Of a stretch of DNA of 64,000 nt, positions 18,492 through 27,575 are shown in pieces. Each line of letters begins with the position of its first letter. The stretch's first letter is position 1. The notes under the pieces are model-generated. The model was not told the origin of the DNA and made no database searches. It saw nothing but the letters and a program-made list of their open reading frames with translations. This DNA comes from Acidobacteriota bacterium (GTDB lineage: Bacteria; Acidobacteriota; Thermoanaerobaculia; Multivoradales; Multivoraceae), in the NCBI GenBank assembly GCA_028875725.1, contig JAPPCR010000006.1:336134-400133 (forward strand), given 5' to 3'. The position numbers and the translations under genes are program-made.

Positions 18492-19583
18492 ATGGCTGGG
18501 AACACGTTCGGAACCGCGCTGCGGTTGACCACGGCCGGCGAGAGCCACGGGCCGGGCTACGTCGGCATCCTGGACGGAGTGCCGCCGGGCCTCGAACTGT
18601 CCGAGGCCGACCTGCAGCCGGACCTCGACCGCCGCCGGCCCGGCCAGTCGAAGCTGACCACGCAGCGGATGGAGCCGGACGAGGCCCGCATCCTGTCCGG
18701 CGTCTTCGAGGGCAGGACGACCGGCACGCCGATCGCCTTCCTGATCGAGAACCGGGACCAGCGGCCCAGGGACTACAGCGAGATCAGGGAGAAGTACCGA
18801 CCGGGACACGCCGACTACACCTTCGACGCCAAGTACGGCTTCCGCGACTACCGGGGCGGCGGCCGATCGAGCGCCCGCGAGACGTCGGTGCGGGTGGCGG
18901 CCGCGGCGGTGGCGAAGAAGCTGCTGCGGGAGCGCTGGGGAGTCGGGATCGTCGGCTACGTGAAGAGCATCGGCGACATCGAGGGCCGGATCGACGATCC
19001 AGCCGCGGTGGCCCTGGAGCAGGTTGAGGCGAACCCGGTTCGCTGCCCGGATCAGGAGGCCGCCGGACGGATGGCCGAACTGATCGAGCGGATGCGCTCG
19101 GAACGTGACTCGGTCGGCGGCATCTCGGAACTCGTCGCCACCGGCGTGCCGTCGGGTTGGGGCGAACCGGTCTTCGACAAGCTGAAGGCGGACCTGGGGA
19201 AGGCGCTCTTCAGCCTGCCGGCGGTGCTCGGCGTCGAGTACGGCGCCGGGTTCAGTGTGGCGACCGCCCGCGGCAGCGAGAACAACGATCCGTTCGAGAT
19301 GCGGGAAGGGCGCGTCGCCACTCGCGGAAACCGCCACGGCGGCATGCTGGGCGGCATCTCCTCAGGCCAGCCGATCGTGCTGCGCTGCGCCGTCAAGCCG
19401 ACCAGCAGCCTGCCGCAGCCGCAGGACACGGTGACCCGGGCCGGCGAGCCGACGACGATCGCCACCAGGGGCCGGCACGACCCGTGTCTCCTGCCCCGCT
19501 TCGTGCCGATGGGCGAGGCGATGATCGCGTTGGTGTTGGCCGATCACGCCCTGCGCCAGCTGACGCAGGGCGTCCTGGAGTAG
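18492..19583 (+). CDS. aroC: Chorismate synthase
   Basis: 363 residues, normal length. It converts EPSP to chorismate using reduced FMN, the last step of the shikimate pathway. Signatures are TAGESHGPGY at residues 14-23, RDYRGGGRSSARET near 120 and a conserved ENNDPFEMREG/NRHGGMLGGISSG region near 260-295. ATG at 18492 follows directly on the divergent deoC promoter region. Confidence 0.97.
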   Translation: MAGNTFGTALRLTTAGESHGPGYVGILDGVPPGLELSEADLQPDLDRRRPGQSKLTTQRMEPDEARILSGVFEGRTTGTPIAFLIENRDQRPRDYSEIREKYRPGHADYTFDAKYGFRDYRGGGRSSARETSVRVAAAAVAKKLLRERWGVGIVGYVKSIGDIEGRIDDPAAVALEQVEANPVRCPDQEAAGRMAELIERMRSERDSVGGISELVATGVPSGWGEPVFDKLKADLGKALFSLPAVLGVEYGAGFSVATARGSENNDPFEMREGRVATRGNRHGGMLGGISSGQPIVLRCAVKPTSSLPQPQDTVTRAGEPTTIATRGRHDPCLLPRFVPMGEAMIALVLADHALRQLTQGVLE

Positions 19584-19610
19584 CGCGGCCGAGTAGCGGC
19601 GACCCTACGG

Positions 19611-20033
19611 CTACGAGTCGATCTTCGCCGTCGCCTTACCCATCACGACGACGTCGCCGTCCTGGTTCACTGTCGAGACCGACAGGTCCACGAGGTTCTG
19701 GCCGTCCTCTTCACGCACCGCGTCGACCTTGGCCGTCGCGGTCAACGCGTCGCCCGGCCAGACCTGCCGCGTGAAGCGGACACCGTAGGCGGTCAGCCGG
19801 CCGTCGCCGACGAAGTCGGTGACCATCCGGCCCGTCATGCCCATCGTGAGCATGCCGTGGGCGAAGACGGTCGGGTACTTCGCCACCTTGGTGGTGAAGA
19901 TCTCGTCGGAGTGGAGCGGGTTGTAGTCGCCCGAGGCGCCCGCGTACTGGACGATCTGCGTCCGGGAGAGGTCGTCGGTGAGCTTCTGCGTGTGGGTGTC
20001 GCCGACCTTGACCTTGCTTGCCTGAAGTGCCAT
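19611..20033 (-). CDS. MaoC-type (R)-hydratase, HadB-like
   Basis: 140 residues, single hot-dog domain. The hydratase-2 motif is intact: YAGASGDYNPLHSDE near residue 30 carries the catalytic Asp and His. FAHGMLTMGMTGR is also typical. It follows the HadA-like gene with a 12-base gap. The pair resembles mycobacterial HadA-HadB, a heterodimeric (3R)-hydroxyacyl-ACP dehydratase of type II fatty acid synthesis. A CoA-linked catabolic role is also possible. Confidence 0.85.
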   Translation of the reverse strand: MALQASKVKVGDTHTQKLTDDLSRTQIVQYAGASGDYNPLHSDEIFTTKVAKYPTVFAHGMLTMGMTGRMVTDFVGDGRLTAYGVRFTRQVWPGDALTATAKVDAVREEDGQNLVDLSVSTVNQDGDVVVMGKATAKIDS

Positions 20034-20045
20034 CTGGTTCTCTCC

Positions 20046-20537
20046 TCAGTCGCTCTCGACGACCTTCTCGGTGCGTACGCCGACGCCGGTGGCGCGCACG
20101 ACGAGTTCGCCGGATTCGTCGTAGTACTCGGTGATGTTCTCGCTGAACGTGAGCTTGCCGCCGCGCTTGCCCTGCCGCTCCCACGTGTTGCCGGGGCGCG
20201 TCTTGATCGTCAGGGTCTCGCCCGGGCTCACGTGGCGGAAGTACTCGAAGCGCTGCTCGGCGTGCAGGCCCGTGCCGCCGTCGCCGCCGGTCCGCTTCGG
20301 CGGTACGCCGGTGGGGTTCTTGCCGGAGCCGAACCAGGCCTCGCCGATCTTGGGCCGGAGGAAGTAGTCCGGGTCGTACTGCGCCGAGGATTGGTAGAAG
20401 GTCGGCGGCGCGATGACGTTGCCGGGTTCGGTGTCCGCCGCCGCGTCGGCGTCGTGATAGATCGGGTTCGGATCGCCGACCGCGCGCGCGAACATCATGA
20501 TGTGGCCGGCCTCGATCGGGAACTTCTTTGCTGCCAT
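20046..20537 (-). CDS. MaoC N-terminal-type dehydratase subunit, HadA-like
   Basis: 163 residues of the FAS1-dehydratase-region family. FARAVGDPNPIYHD near residue 17 is the diverged, non-catalytic version of the hydratase motif expected in HadA/HadC. APPTFY and EQRFEYFRHVSPGETL are also typical. GGAGG lies upstream of the start at 20537. First gene of the pair with the HadB-like protein. It probably supplies the substrate-binding half of a heterodimer. Confidence 0.82.
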   Translation of the reverse strand: MAAKKFPIEAGHIMMFARAVGDPNPIYHDADAAADTEPGNVIAPPTFYQSSAQYDPDYFLRPKIGEAWFGSGKNPTGVPPKRTGGDGGTGLHAEQRFEYFRHVSPGETLTIKTRPGNTWERQGKRGGKLTFSENITEYYDESGELVVRATGVGVRTEKVVESD

Positions 20538-20611
20538 TGCCGTTCCGTCCTCCTCTTCAAGTGGTGTCTGGAGCGCAGTTCTGCGTCGTTTGAGCGGGTG
20601 ACTGTAACAGC

Positions 20612-21337
20612 ATGAACCTGCTCCTGTTGGAGGACTCGGACTTCGATCCGGCGGCCGGACCCGGTGTGCGCGCGGTCGTTTGCGGCGAGCGCCTCCGGCA
20701 TGTCCGCAAGGTGCTGCGGGCGAAGGGCGGCGACACGCTGGCGGTCGGGCGGCTTGGCGGCGGCATCGGCCGCGGCCGGATCGTCGAACTCAACCGTGAT
20801 CGGGTCGTCCTGGAGCTGGGCCTGCTCGACCGGGAGCCACCGGAGCCGTTGCCCGTGACCCTCGTGCTGGCGCTGCCCCGGCCCAAGTTCGTCGGCCGCA
20901 TCCTGCAGGCCGCGGCGGCGATGGGGGTCAAGCGGATCCTGCTCGTCCACACGGTTCGGGTCGAGAAGAGCTACTGGCAGAGCTCGGTGATGCGGCCCGA
21001 GTCCCTGCGACGTCACCTGATGCTGGGTCTGGCCCAGGCGCGGGACACGGCGCTGCCGGAGATCGAGTGCCTGAGAGGGCCTAGGGAACTGACCGATGCG
21101 CTGCCCGGCCTGGTTCAGGAGCACGAGCAGGTCCTGGTGGCCGATGCCGCCGGTGACGAGCCGTGTCCGCTGGGCGTCGATGGCCCGACGGCGCTGCTGG
21201 TCGGCCCCGAAGGCGGCTTCCTGGACGAGGAACTCGCCTCGTACAGGCACGCCGGCGCTACTGTCGTGAGTCTCGGCCCGCGGGCGCTGCGGGCCGAGCA
21301 CGCGGTCGTGGCCCTGCTGTCGCGCCTCGCCTCCTGA
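20612..21337 (+). CDS. rsmE: 16S rRNA m3U1498 methyltransferase
   Basis: 241 residues. This SPOUT-fold enzyme methylates U1498 of 16S rRNA. The N-terminal PUA-like domain contains RHVRKVLRAKGGD. The C-terminal SPOUT knot has LVGPEGGF near residue 195 and LGPRALRAEHA near 223. ATG at 20612, divergent from the HadA-like gene. It converges on pheT. Confidence 0.95.
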   Translation: MNLLLLEDSDFDPAAGPGVRAVVCGERLRHVRKVLRAKGGDTLAVGRLGGGIGRGRIVELNRDRVVLELGLLDREPPEPLPVTLVLALPRPKFVGRILQAAAAMGVKRILLVHTVRVEKSYWQSSVMRPESLRRHLMLGLAQARDTALPEIECLRGPRELTDALPGLVQEHEQVLVADAAGDEPCPLGVDGPTALLVGPEGGFLDEELASYRHAGATVVSLGPRALRAEHAVVALLSRLAS

Positions 21338-21365
21338 GCGGGCCGGACGCGCGAGCTCCGGAGCC

Positions 21366-23912
21366 CTACTCCCGCAGCTTGGCGCCGACGGACCTCTCCA
21401 CCTGTCCCAGGATGCGCCGGCGGAGCTTCTTCACGTCGCGGTCGCGCAGTGTGCGGTTCGGGGCCCGGAAGGTGAGGTGGTAGGCGAGGCTCTTCGAGCC
21501 TTCGCCGATCGTCTGGCCGCGGAACACGTCGAACAGTTCGACGGCGCAGAGCAGGGGCTTGCCGGCGGCGAGGAGGGCGGCCTCGACGGCCGCGGCCGGC
21601 GTCGCCTCGTCCACGATCAGGGCCAGGTCCTCGCGCACTTCGGGATAGACGGGAACGGGCTCGACCTGGAGGGAGTCGGGGACGAGCTCGAGGATGCGGT
21701 CGAGGTCGAGTTCGGCGGCGAGGACGGGGTGACCGTCCGCGGGCTCCAGATCGAAACGGGCGGCCACCGCCGGCTGGACTTCGCCCAGCCAGCCGACGGG
21801 CTTCGAGTCGGCACCGATTTCGATCGCCGCGGAACGCCCGGGGCGGTACGACGGTGGCGTCGCGTCGGCCTCAGGCGCCGTGAACTGGACCGCCAGGCCG
21901 AGCCGGTCCAGGACCGTCTCGACCACGCCCTTGACGTCGAAGAAGTCGAAGCGGTCGTCGTTCTCGCCCGTAGCCTGCCAGTGGCCTGCCCGGCGCGGAC
22001 CGGTCAGCACGACGGCGGCCCACTGCCGCTCCTCGGGCAGCGAATCGCCTTCGTTGACCGGGAACACGCGGCCGACCTCGAACAGGGCGAGCCGGTCCGT
22101 GAAACGGCTGTTCGACGCCGCCGCTTCCAGCACGGACGCGAGCAGGCTGCGCCGCATGACGACGCGGTCGAGGGTCGAGGGATTGGCGAGCCGGACGTAG
22201 GGCGGTGGCTCGCCGTCTTCCAGTTGCAGCTTCGCTTCCGCCTCCGGCGTTGTCAACCGGTAGCTGACGATCTCCTGGAGTCCCAGGTCGGCGAAGGTGT
22301 CCTTGACGCGGTCTTCAAAGGACTGCTCGCGGTTGCCGCGCTGGGGCGGCAGCACGTCGCTGAGCACTGTCGACGGGATGCGGTCGTAGCCGTAGATACG
22401 GCAGACCTCTTCGACCAGGTCGTGCTGGCCTTCGACGTCGAGGCGGTGATCGGGAACGGTGACATGCAGATTGGCAGAGCCGTCCTGGACCTCGACCTCG
22501 AACTGGAGGCGTCGCAGCAGGTTCGCCGTCTCCTCGGTGTCGAGATCGAGACCGCTCAGGCGCCGCAGGTAACCGAGGTCGAAGTCGACGGTGACGCTCG
22601 GCGCCGGTTGCGGGTAGTGGTCGACGATCCCTTCCGCGATCGAGCCGCCGGCGTGAAGCCGGAGCAGTTCCGCGGCTCGCCGGGCCCCGAGCAGGGCCTG
22701 ACTGGGATGGACGCCGCGGCTGAAACGGAAACCGGCCTCGGTGTGGATCCCGAGCTGGCGCTGGGTGCGCCGGATGCTTCGCGGCTCCCAGGCCGCCGCC
22801 TCCAGCAGCACGTTGCGGGTTTCGGGACCGATCTCGCTGTCCTGGCCGCCCATCACGCCGCCGACGCTGAGCGAGCCGGCGGGGTCGGTGACCATGATCT
22901 GGTTGGTCCTCAGCTTCTGCTCGGCGCCGTCGAGGGTCGTCAGACGTTCCCCCTCGCGCGCCAGCCGCGTGACGATGCGCACCGGGCCGCCGTCCGCGTA
23001 GCCGTCGGCCCGCTGCCGCAGCAGGTCGTAGTCGAAGGTGTGGTTCGGCTGTCCGATCTCGAGCATCACGTAGTTGCTGATGTCGACCACGTTGCTGATC
23101 GGCCGCTGCCCGGCGAGCTGCAGGCGGTGCTGCATCCAATAGGGAGACGCGCCCTGCTCGATGCCCTCGATCAGCAGGGCGACGAACCGCGGATTGAGTT
23201 CGGGGTTCTCGGTTTCGATCTCGACCCGGTCGGCGATCGGCGGTCCGTCCATCGTGAGCGGGACCGCCGGCGGCCGGAACGCTGCTTCCGTGAGTGCCGC
23301 CACCTCGCGCGCGACTCCCAGGATCGAGGCGCAGCGGGCGATGTTGGGAATCACGTCGATGTCGAGCACGACGTCGCCGAGCACTTCGGCCAGGGGCCGG
23401 CCGGGCTCGAGCGCGGGCAGCTCGTCGGCCGGCTCGAACAGGATGATTCCCTCGTGGTCTTCGCCGAGCCCGAGTTCGGCCGCCGAGCAGAGCATCGCGT
23501 CGCTGGTGATGCCGCGCAGCTTCTTCGGCTTGAGCCGCGTGATCTTCAGGTCGCGGTAGGGGTTGCGGTAGCTGGCCCCGGCGAGCAGCAGCGCGCCCCA
23601 GATGTCGGAATCGTTCAGATCCTCGCCGAGATACGGGAACAGGTTCGGCGCCCCTGTGATCACCTGCCGGGTGGCGTCGGCGCCGTAGTCGACGGTCGCC
23701 AGCACCAGGCGGTCGGCGTCCGGCACCGGGTCCACTCGCAGGACCTTCGCGGTCATGACCAGCTCCGCCGGCCACGGCAGCTCGGCGCCGGCGACGCCGA
23801 AGCGTTCGATCGCCTTGACCTCGAGGCCGGCGTTGGTGAGCAGCTCGGCGAGGTCGTCGGGTGGAAGGCCCGGGTCGAGGAAATCGCCGAGCCAGTTGAG
23901 TGGAACGCGCAC
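21366..23912 (-). CDS. pheT: Phenylalanyl-tRNA synthetase beta subunit
   Basis: 848 residues from a GTG start, slightly longer than usual (about 790-810). It forms the alpha2beta2 enzyme with PheS that charges tRNA-Phe. Domains in order: N-terminal VPLNWLGDFLDP, tRNA-binding OB domain (VMTAKVLRVDPVPDADRL), B3/B4 editing domain, B5, the catalytic-like core, and a C-terminal FDX-ACB domain ending KLRRRILGQVERSVGAKL. GTG at 23910-23912 is chosen because it begins the family-conserved N-terminus and overlaps the stop of a 19-codon ORF (TAGTG). Confidence 0.95.
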   Translation of the reverse strand: MRVPLNWLGDFLDPGLPPDDLAELLTNAGLEVKAIERFGVAGAELPWPAELVMTAKVLRVDPVPDADRLVLATVDYGADATRQVITGAPNLFPYLGEDLNDSDIWGALLLAGASYRNPYRDLKITRLKPKKLRGITSDAMLCSAAELGLGEDHEGIILFEPADELPALEPGRPLAEVLGDVVLDIDVIPNIARCASILGVAREVAALTEAAFRPPAVPLTMDGPPIADRVEIETENPELNPRFVALLIEGIEQGASPYWMQHRLQLAGQRPISNVVDISNYVMLEIGQPNHTFDYDLLRQRADGYADGGPVRIVTRLAREGERLTTLDGAEQKLRTNQIMVTDPAGSLSVGGVMGGQDSEIGPETRNVLLEAAAWEPRSIRRTQRQLGIHTEAGFRFSRGVHPSQALLGARRAAELLRLHAGGSIAEGIVDHYPQPAPSVTVDFDLGYLRRLSGLDLDTEETANLLRRLQFEVEVQDGSANLHVTVPDHRLDVEGQHDLVEEVCRIYGYDRIPSTVLSDVLPPQRGNREQSFEDRVKDTFADLGLQEIVSYRLTTPEAEAKLQLEDGEPPPYVRLANPSTLDRVVMRRSLLASVLEAAASNSRFTDRLALFEVGRVFPVNEGDSLPEERQWAAVVLTGPRRAGHWQATGENDDRFDFFDVKGVVETVLDRLGLAVQFTAPEADATPPSYRPGRSAAIEIGADSKPVGWLGEVQPAVAARFDLEPADGHPVLAAELDLDRILELVPDSLQVEPVPVYPEVREDLALIVDEATPAAAVEAALLAAGKPLLCAVELFDVFRGQTIGEGSKSLAYHLTFRAPNRTLRDRDVKKLRRRILGQVERSVGAKLRE

Positions 23913-23971
23913 TAGGCGACGCCCGGGAACTGGCGCAGGAAGCGCAGTTCGCCGTACGAGGAAACGGGCAT
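23912..23971 (-). CDS. 19-residue ORF between pheS and pheT carrying a second copy of the PheS C-terminus
   Basis: Encodes MPVSSYGELRFLRQFPGVA. Its ATG overlaps the pheS stop (TAATG) and its TAG overlaps the pheT GTG (TAGTG), so ribosomes could pass through all three frames. GELRFLRQF mirrors the true PheS end NDLRFLHQF. 22 of 25 bases match over the CTGCG-TTCCTGC-CCAGTTCC block, 59 bases apart. It looks like a local partial duplication of the 3' end of pheS that now serves as a coupling ORF. Whether the peptide itself matters is unknown. Confidence 0.55.
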   Translation of the reverse strand: MPVSSYGELRFLRQFPGVA

Positions 23972-25008
23972 TAGACGAACCGCTGGAACTGGTGCAGGAA
24001 ACGCAGGTCGTTGGACCAGAAGTAGCGGATGTCGCGGATGCCGTGCCTGAGCATGGCGATCCGCTCGGGCCCCATGCCGAAGGCGAAGCCGCTCCACTCG
24101 TCCGGGTCGTAGCCGCCGTTCCTGAGAACGGTCGGATGGACCATGCCGCAGCCGAGGATCTCGAGCCAGCCGGTGTCCTTGCACAACTGGCAGCCCTCGC
24201 CGTCGCAGAGGAAGCAGGCGATGTCCATCTCCGCGCTCGGCTCGGTGAACGGGAAGTAGCTGGCCCGGAAGCGGGCGCCACGACCCTCTCCGAAGAGGCG
24301 GCGGGCGAACTCGGTCAGCGTGCCCTTGAGATCGGCGAAGGTGATCGCCGGGCCCACGGCCAGCCCCTCGATCTGGTGGAACTGGATCTCGCTGCGGGAA
24401 GTGATCTGCTCGTTGCGGTAGCACATGCCGGGCAGGATGACGCGCACCGGCGCCGGGTGCTGCTCCTGCATCGCCAGGATTTGGCCGCCGCTGGTGTGAG
24501 TGCGGAGGACGACGCTCGGATCCGTCGTGTAGAACGTGTCCTGCATGTCGCGCGCGGGGTGGTCGGGCGGCATGTTCAGGTCGCCGAAGTTCAACTGGTC
24601 GGTGACGACGTCGGGGCTCCGGTAGGTCTGGAACCCCATGTCGCCGAAGATGCGCTCGATGCGGCGCATGACCAGGGTCGAGGGGTGCAGGCCGCCGAGA
24701 GTGGGCCGGCGGCCCGGCAGGGTGACGTCGAGCTTGTCGGCATCGCCGTCGGTGTCATGCGCCGATCGCTTCAGGGCTTCCTGACGCGCTTCGAAGGCAG
24801 CCTGCAGCGAGGTCTTGATCTCGTTGATCCGCTTGCCGAACGCGGGCCGGTCGGCCGGTTCGATCTCGCCCATGCGGCGGGTCAGGAGCTGGACCTCGCC
24901 CTTGCGGCCGATCGTCGCCCGGCGCCACTCCTCGAGTTGCTCCAGATCGGCCGCCTGATCCAGGGCCGCGGAGACCCGCGCTTCGATGTCGTCGAGCTGG
25001 TCGATCAT
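23971..25008 (-). CDS. pheS: Phenylalanyl-tRNA synthetase alpha subunit
   Basis: 345 residues, normal size. An N-terminal coiled-coil arm (about 1-85) precedes the class II catalytic core. RTHTSGGQIL and FHQIEGLAVG (motif 2 region, near 225) and the motif 3 segment GFAFGMGPERIAMLRHGI near 310 are visible. It has a Cys-rich insertion (CFLCDGEGCQLCKDTG near residue 262-277), four Cys that could bind zinc, as in some bacterial PheS. It ends LRFLHQFQRFV. Its stop TAA overlaps the ATG of the short ORF before pheT. Confidence 0.96.
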   Translation of the reverse strand: MIDQLDDIEARVSAALDQAADLEQLEEWRRATIGRKGEVQLLTRRMGEIEPADRPAFGKRINEIKTSLQAAFEARQEALKRSAHDTDGDADKLDVTLPGRRPTLGGLHPSTLVMRRIERIFGDMGFQTYRSPDVVTDQLNFGDLNMPPDHPARDMQDTFYTTDPSVVLRTHTSGGQILAMQEQHPAPVRVILPGMCYRNEQITSRSEIQFHQIEGLAVGPAITFADLKGTLTEFARRLFGEGRGARFRASYFPFTEPSAEMDIACFLCDGEGCQLCKDTGWLEILGCGMVHPTVLRNGGYDPDEWSGFAFGMGPERIAMLRHGIRDIRYFWSNDLRFLHQFQRFV

Positions 25009-25068
25009 GGCGTCAGGCGGATCTTCGTTCGGCGCCCTTTCTCGGGCCCGGTGCGGCGCCTGACTCTA

Positions 25069-25788
25069 CTAGGAGGTGGCGTGCGGCAGGACCCGAGGGA
25101 TCAGCAACGCCAAGACCGTCAATAGGGGCAGGATGGAGGCCAGAACCGTGGCTCGGACGACTCCGACTCGCTGAACGACGTGGAGACCGATCCCGAACAG
25201 CGCTGCGCCGCAGAATGTCGCCAGGAGTTCGCCAGCGATGGGAACGATGCCCAGGAGGTTGGCGCCGTTTGCGTAGCAGATCGCGACCCAGGTCCCGCGG
25301 AAGCCGTGTGGCCTCGACGTGCGGGTCACGACCAGCAGAAGGTGGACGAGCGTACCCACGATCAACGTCGCGACCAGCGTGAGGGCGAAGAGGGCGGGAA
25401 GGGCAAGGAGGAGGACCTGGAACGCGAAGAGAACGAACAGGGTGGTTCCGAAGGGCAGTTCCTCGGCAGTGGGGAACTGAGATGGATCCATTCGCCACAC
25501 CGTTTGGTAGACGAACTCCAGTGCCTGGTCCGGAAGGGTCAGGATGAGGACCGTGAAGACCACGCTTCCCAGGACCATGTAGATGAGTGTGACCAGGCCC
25601 GCGAACAAGAGGGGGCCCCAGATGCCCGCGTCGGGCCGGGTGCCCTCGAAGAATTTCCTCGGAGCGGTGGCCAGGAGGACCAGAGAGGCGACGAGGGCGG
25701 AGAACCGGCCGCGGTCCTTCCGCTCCTCCCACGGATTGACGACCGCGACGCCCGCGGCGCCGCCGGTGTTATCGTCCCCGGAGTTCAC
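25069..25788 (-). CDS. Yip1-family membrane protein
   Basis: 239 residues from a GTG at 25788. After a soluble N-terminus (NPWEERKDRGRF) there are about five hydrophobic segments spread over residues 60-235, the layout of bacterial YIP1-domain proteins. Function of these in bacteria is unknown. The start is provisional: no other ATG or GTG nearby gives the same N-terminus. It lies upstream of pheS on the same strand and is divergent from the Fe-S gene pair. Confidence 0.65.
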   Translation of the reverse strand: MNSGDDNTGGAAGVAVVNPWEERKDRGRFSALVASLVLLATAPRKFFEGTRPDAGIWGPLLFAGLVTLIYMVLGSVVFTVLILTLPDQALEFVYQTVWRMDPSQFPTAEELPFGTTLFVLFAFQVLLLALPALFALTLVATLIVGTLVHLLLVVTRTSRPHGFRGTWVAICYANGANLLGIVPIAGELLATFCGAALFGIGLHVVQRVGVVRATVLASILPLLTVLALLIPRVLPHATS

Positions 25789-25815
25789 GCGGAGCACCTT
25801 ACCGGAGCGATCCTG

Positions 25816-26679
25816 ATGGCGGACGCCCGACAGCAGCGAACGGCGGCAGTGCGCGACGTCGGCGCCGGTGCCGGGGCCCTCGTCGTCGGCGTCGCTGCCT
25901 CCAGCGCCTTCAACGAGTTCGTGCCTGAGGGGCACCGGCCGGAGGACGTCCTTCCGGGTGCGAAGAGCGTTGTCGTGGCGGGCAACCAGGGGCCGACGGC
26001 GGGCGCCTGGCGCAGTCCCGATCACCGGGTGATGGAGATCACGGGCTACGACTTCCGCGAGAACGTCGCGGTCCACGTGATGTGCGACTACATCGAGCGC
26101 GAGCATGGCCATCGGGCGCTGCAGGCGCCGTCGCTGCCCACGGCCGGGCACAACCCGCCGATGAGCATGATGCTGGCCGCCGTGCTCGCGGGGCTGGGCA
26201 CCCGCTCGCTGGCGGCCAACATCATCCTGCACCCGCGCTACGGCCTGCTGTACTACGCCGCCCTGGTCACGACGCTGGACCTCGAGCCGGACCACCCGCT
26301 GGAGGAGGACGTCTGCCCGTCGAAGCCCTGCATCCAGATGTACGAGAAGCTGGGAACCACGCCGTGCCTCGCCTCCTGCCCGAAGGACGAGGGCGGCTGC
26401 CTCGACGGCGCGCTCGACGAGGACGGCAGGATCAGCTACTCGTACTACGACCGCGAGCGCTGCACGTCGCGGTCGATGAACTTCGGTATCGGCTCAATCC
26501 AGAAGTCCCTGGTCCAGATCACCACGGAGGACGACCGGGAGCGGCGCAAGTCGATGATCTACTCCGACTTCTTCAGCCAGTCTCTGTCGTCGCTCTCGTA
26601 CTACAAGGAGAGCGTGGCGCAGTGCTTCGAGTGCATGCGCGTGTGTCCGGTCGGAATGCACGAGAGGCGGCTGCAGTGA
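25816..26679 (+). CDS. QueG-like 4Fe-4S protein, copy 1
   Basis: 287 residues. The N-terminal half resembles the epoxyqueuosine reductase/reductive-dehalogenase N-domain (FVPEGHRPEDVLPGAKSVVVAG). The C-terminal half holds cysteines CPSKPC, TPCLASCP, GGCLDG, RCTSRS and finally CFECMRVCPVG, enough for two [4Fe-4S] clusters. It lacks a B12 motif I can recognise. It is a tandem paralogue of the next gene, with a GTGA stop/start overlap. The pair could form a heterodimeric electron-transfer or reductase module. Confidence 0.75.
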   Translation: MADARQQRTAAVRDVGAGAGALVVGVAASSAFNEFVPEGHRPEDVLPGAKSVVVAGNQGPTAGAWRSPDHRVMEITGYDFRENVAVHVMCDYIEREHGHRALQAPSLPTAGHNPPMSMMLAAVLAGLGTRSLAANIILHPRYGLLYYAALVTTLDLEPDHPLEEDVCPSKPCIQMYEKLGTTPCLASCPKDEGGCLDGALDEDGRISYSYYDRERCTSRSMNFGIGSIQKSLVQITTEDDRERRKSMIYSDFFSQSLSSLSYYKESVAQCFECMRVCPVGMHERRLQ

Positions 26680-27560
26680 CCGTTTCGCGCGTAATGGGGA
26701 TGCCGACCGCCGATGAGGCCGCGGCTGCCCGCGACCGCGTGGCCACGATGGTCGAGCGCGGCGGCGCGCTGGCCTGGGGCGTCGCCGATGCCGACGCCTT
26801 CGACGAGGCGCCCGAGGGCTTCCGCCCCGGCGATCTGCTGCCAGGGGCGCGCCGGGTCGTGGTCGTCGGCGGCAGTCCGCCGAGAGCGGCCGATTGGGCG
26901 AGTCCCGTTCACGAGCACCTGGAGACGATGGGCACCAGCGACCGGATCAACTCCCTCGGCCTCAAGACGGCGAAGTTCATCGAGGCGGAGTTCGGCTACT
27001 ACGCGCTGTTCGTGCCGCCGGGCGTGCGCAAGGGGAATCGCCCGTTTCTGAGCGTGGCGTTGGCCGCCGAACTCGCGGGTTGCGGGTCCCGCAGCCTGGC
27101 CGGGCCGGTGCTGCACCCGGAGTACGGCCTGCTGTTCTACTCCGCGATCATCACGACCTACCCCTTCCCGGTCACGCCGCCGCCGGCCGAGCCGGCCTGC
27201 CCGGCCCCCGTCTGCGTCGAGATGTGGGAGACCGAGGGCGAGACGCCCTGCACCAGGGTCTGCCCGCTCGGCGACGGGGGCTGCCTCGACGGGCGGATCG
27301 AGAACGGCCGGTTGGTGGAGCGCCGGTACGACGCGGCGCGCTGCACCTCCCGGGTCTACACGCACTGGATTCCCGGCTTCCAGAAGGGGCTCGAACTCGC
27401 CCTCGACCAGGACGACCCGGAGGCGCGCAAGATGGTGCTCTATTCGAGCCACTTCACGAAGACGCTGTGGTCGATGACCTACGCCGCGCAGAGCCAGGGC
27501 CAGTGCTGGGAGTGCATGCGGGTCTGTCCCGTGGGCGCCGACTTCAGGGACAAGGCGTAG
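26676..27560 (+). CDS. QueG-like 4Fe-4S protein, copy 2
   Basis: 294 residues from a GTG overlapping the previous stop (an ATG at 26694 is the alternative). It is collinear with copy 1: FRPGDLLPGARRVVVVGG, LHPEYGLLFYSAIITTYP, then CPAPVC, TPCTRVCP, GGCLDG, RCTSR and CWECMRVCPVG. All cluster cysteines are conserved between the copies while the N-terminal halves have diverged, suggesting different partners or substrates. It is followed 15 bases later by a small HTH-like protein. Confidence 0.75.
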   Translation: MTVSRVMGMPTADEAAAARDRVATMVERGGALAWGVADADAFDEAPEGFRPGDLLPGARRVVVVGGSPPRAADWASPVHEHLETMGTSDRINSLGLKTAKFIEAEFGYYALFVPPGVRKGNRPFLSVALAAELAGCGSRSLAGPVLHPEYGLLFYSAIITTYPFPVTPPPAEPACPAPVCVEMWETEGETPCTRVCPLGDGGCLDGRIENGRLVERRYDAARCTSRVYTHWIPGFQKGLELALDQDDPEARKMVLYSSHFTKTLWSMTYAAQSQGQCWECMRVCPVGADFRDKA

Positions 27561-27575
27561 ACGCGAGGTGTGACG

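Noticed and set aside
21477..23915. Plus-strand frame of over 800 residues across pheT
   Set aside because: Antisense GC-rich shadow with Arg/Asp/Val composition. PheT domains are complete on the minus strand.
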